The notes beneath the pieces were generated by a model. That model worked only from the letters and a program-made list of their open reading frames with translations, had not been told where the DNA came from and searched no databases. The translations under genes were made by a program, and so were the position numbers. From positions 1 through 64,000 of the forward strand of contig CAZKQB010000003.1 of NCBI GenBank assembly GCA_964554795.1: DNA of 64,000 bases, written 5' to 3'. Shown here piece after piece: positions 61,968 through 64,000 of this stretch; position 1 is the stretch's first letter, and each line of letters opens with the position of its first letter. The stretch comes from SFHK01 sp964554795. Lineage in GTDB: Bacteria > Bacillota > Clostridia > Christensenellales > Aristaeellaceae.

Positions 61968-63215
61968 TCAGGACATTGCGGACACATCCACGTATCCGCA
62001 GTACTCGCGCCCCTTTACGTCGGTTACGCGCAGCATGAGCCGTCCCTCGTACATGGGCACGGCCAGTGCAAACGCCAGAGCTGGCCTTTCGCGGGAGCGC
62101 ATTTCCTCGGCGTAAGAATAGAAGATGCCGTCGCGCTCATAGCCCGCAGCCCAGCCGTCCACAGCGTCCATATCCCCGGGCAGGGCAGGGTCGTCGAGGA
62201 CGAAGGAATCGAGATGCACAGTGGTAAAGCCGATGCCGCTTTCGGCACGCGCGCAGATCTGCGGCGCGCCGTCAAACGGAGCGTGGGTAAACAGAGTTGC
62301 CGCGCCGTTTGTGCGGCGGCGAACCAGCTGCATAGACAGCGGATTGATGTCTGCCGTCAGAAAACGTCGCCCGTTTTTTATGGCTGCCTCGGCTGTCGTG
62401 CCACTTCCGGCGAATAGATCCATCACCAGACCGCCGGGGCGGCTGGAGCTGCGAATGATTCGGTCGAGCAGCTTGAGCGGCTTTTGCGTATCGTATCAGG
62501 TGCGCTGCGGATCCTTCTGCTGAAGGTGGTTTACGTCTGTCCACACGTCGCCGGGCACGACAGGGTCGTCATCGTAATACGTATACACCCGCCCGCCGGA
62601 GCGAATTGAGCGATATACGCGCCCGTCCGCGTCCACGTGGCGCTTCATGTGGTTTTCACGCCCGCCAGGTACGATCTCGGCAACGTCCTGAATGTGAAAA
62701 TCATAGTTTTTCGTTTTGGAATACATCAGGATTACGTCGTGCTTGCGCGGAAAATAGCGGCGTGCGCTGCCACCCGACTGATAGGCCCAGACGATCTCGT
62801 TCAGGAAATTGCTCTCTCCGAAGATTTCATCCATAAGAAGCCGCAGATACGGGTGCATGCGCCAGTCGATATGCACGAAAATCAGCGCGTCGGAGGCCAT
62901 CAGCGCCCTTGCCTCTACCAGCACGACGCGCATTTTCTCAAGGTATGAATCCCTCGTCAGGCTGTCGCGATACGCGCTTAGAACCAGCGAGCCGCGGCCG
63001 CTTTTCCATTCCCTTGCGCCCACGCGCACGCGCGCCTCGAACGTTTTGCCCGTGAGAAACGGCGGGTCAAAATAGGCGAGGTTTACCTTGCCCTCGTAGA
63101 CCTCCCTGAGCCGCCCGGCGATTTCCGCTGCATCGCCCAGATGAAATTCGTTCTGCGGGGCGCCATCCTCCGCACGCCGGATCTCCCGGTCGATTGGCGC
63201 CAAATGTACCGTCAT
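61968..63215 (-). pseudogene. DNA methyltransferase (N6-adenine/N4-cytosine, beta-type) split by an in-frame TGA
   Basis: ATG at 63215 (GGAGG 8 bases before). The N-part has the catalytic motif YFDPPFLTGKTF (about residues 48-59), DALIFVHIDWRMHPYLRLLM and AYQSGGSARRYFPRKHDVIL; the C-part has the AdoMet-binding DLFAGSGTT (about codon 265), so motif order is beta-type. Codon 240 (62498-62496) is TGA within QRT-stop-YDTQKPLKLLDRII, where the family has R-x-G-Y-x-TQKP; GGA to TGA is one base. The frame is otherwise open to 61968. No restriction nuclease is adjacent. Nonsense mutation, sequencing error, or a two-part protein. Confidence 0.85.
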
Positions 63216-63358
63216 CGCGGCGTCCTCCGTTTCGTTGATTTTTTTATTATAGCATTTCTTCCCGCTCTTGTCCATAGAGGGAAGGCAGCGCGCCATGACG
63301 TTGGCGCGTGATTCGCAGGCGAATCAGGAGGCGTCCGTTCTGTCCTCCGACACGGGCT

Positions 63359-63393
63359 AATTCCGTCGGCTCGCATCCGCAGAGCCGACGGAA
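63359..63393. terminator. hairpin between acetyltransferase and methyltransferase genes
   Basis: AATTCCGTCGGCTC pairs with GAGCCGACGGAATT across a 7-9-base loop, flanked by TTTTCG on the plus strand. It lies between two minus-strand genes, where its T-tract is poor, so it may only partly terminate. Confidence 0.55.
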
Positions 63394-63451
63394 TTTTCGC
63401 TTGGGGCATACGAAAAGCCCGTTTTCAGCAGAGCGCGTCATTCGCGCAGAG

Positions 63452-64000
63452 TTATCCCAGCTTTTCGTCGATGATTGCCCATGCGCGGGCCGCTGTTTCT
63501 TCAAATGGAGCGTCCATCTGGTATTCCGCAGGGCGCGGCTTCAGCAGACGGCAGAATCCGAAGCGCTGATAAATTCGAATCGCAGGGTAGCTGAAGGTCT
63601 GCGAAATCAGATACACGCCGCCGGGCGTGCCCAGCGCCTCATGCAACCTCAAAAGCTCATTCAGCATCGCGCCGCACAGTCCGCGGCGCTGGTGCTTTTC
63701 GTCGGTTGCTACCCAGTGTATGCGGTCGATTTCCGTGCCAAACGGGCTTCCAAACCACAGCGCGGCCGACGAGACCGGCGCTCCGGCGGAATCCCGCACG
63801 AACAGCATGCGCTCCGGCAGCGCCTCGGCCCGCCCCATGAATTCCGAATCGAACAGACTCTCTGCCTGCGCGCGCGTTTCCAGCTGACGCGACGAAAGCT
63901 GCACGGCAACCCAGTCTGCCCTTCCGGTTTCGGGACGGTAGAAATCGAAAGTGTAGCCGGCAGGAAGGGAATGCGCCGAAACAGGCGCGCCGTCCTCACG
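63452..64000 (-). CDS. GNAT-family N-acetyltransferase (5' end outside the window)
   Basis: At least 182 residues; the frame is open to the window edge and REDGAPVSAHSLPAGYTFDF precedes the internal GTG at 63904, so the true start lies beyond 64000. The acetyl-CoA loop DEKHQRRGLCGAMLNELLR (motif Q/RxxGxG/A with Gly-Leu-Cys-Gly) and the final YPAIRIYQRFGF are GNAT hallmarks. It transfers an acetyl group to an amine of unknown identity. The start LPAGYTFDFYRPET resembles mycothiol-synthase-like GNATs. Confidence 0.85.
   Translation of the reverse strand, partial: REDGAPVSAHSLPAGYTFDFYRPETGRADWVAVQLSSRQLETRAQAESLFDSEFMGRAEALPERMLFVRDSAGAPVSSAALWFGSPFGTEIDRIHWVATDEKHQRRGLCGAMLNELLRLHEALGTPGGVYLISQTFSYPAIRIYQRFGFCRLLKPRPAEYQMDAPFEETAARAWAIIDEKLG

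Noticed and set aside
62496..62498. TGA recoded as an amino acid
   Set aside because: Many genes in the window end in TGA with proper overlaps (OppF/alr, kinase/235-residue protein), so the standard code applies.
1..64000. CRISPR array, rRNA operon, insertion sequence, prophage
   Set aside because: No spaced short repeats, no rRNA sequence, no transposase, integrase or phage structural gene was found on either strand.

Overview
The window is a gene-dense, moderately high-G+C stretch of bacterial chromosome. It looks like a low-abundance or uncultured member of the Clostridia (Firmicutes). Supporting signs are a SpoIIE-type sporulation phosphatase, DUF951, YjdF, an M29 aminopeptidase, strong AGGAGG ribosome-binding sites, sigma-A promoters of the TTGACA-17-TATAAT kind, and short Lys-Lys signal peptides on many small-domain (SH3b) exported proteins. 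A Christensenellales-like gut lineage would fit, but that is only a guess. TGA is used as an ordinary stop codon throughout.

Layout. 0-7 kb (minus strand): phosphoglucomutase; a three-gene polar amino-acid ABC importer; an aminotransferase translationally coupled to a LarA-like protein. 7-8.6 kb: a DprA-like protein and a DRTGG-domain protein. 8.8-16.3 kb (plus): a complete oligopeptide importer (oppABCDF-like) whose last gene overlaps alanine racemase. 16.6-26 kb: an SH3b protein, a multi-PAS/GAF diguanylate cyclase with a small partner, an unclassified AAA+ ATPase with an unknown N-terminal domain, and a short SpoIIE. 26-31 kb: a DUF308-like membrane protein, an MMPL transporter and its heptad-repeat partner, which carries an apparent frameshift after the signal peptide. 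31-38 kb: tRNA-Arg(ACG), a large exported protease/zinc-ribbon/TPR protein, a sugar isomerase-like TIM barrel, an M29 aminopeptidase whose 3' end has been tandemly amplified (142-bp repeats), and a MazG-like protein. 38-47.8 kb: a Bce-type two-component system, an RpiR regulator with a BaiN-like flavoprotein, a MATE pump, a HAD phosphatase, a PAP2 phosphatase, and a Wzm/Wzt-type polysaccharide exporter.

47.8-52.3 kb is visibly different: more AT-rich and flanked by a 37-bp direct repeat (36/37 identical) copied from the 3' end of the wzt gene. It holds one minus-strand operon: a response regulator, a sensor kinase, two exported or membrane-anchored proteins of unknown function, and a decayed downstream gene. 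I read this as a small acquired island encoding an envelope-sensing module. This is the best candidate in the window for something undescribed.

52.4-64 kb: an SH3b protein, a tandem chagasin-like protein, a MacB-like ABC exporter fusion, an APH-like kinase, yjdF with a structured leader that is probably the yjdF riboswitch, and a cluster that joins a degenerate M1-peptidase-like protein, a 39-residue membrane microprotein, an active signal peptidase I and a signal peptidase homologue that has lost both catalytic residues. It ends with DUF951, a DNA methyltransferase split by an in-frame TGA, and a GNAT acetyltransferase running off the window. All calls were made by reading the sequence; no database search was run.
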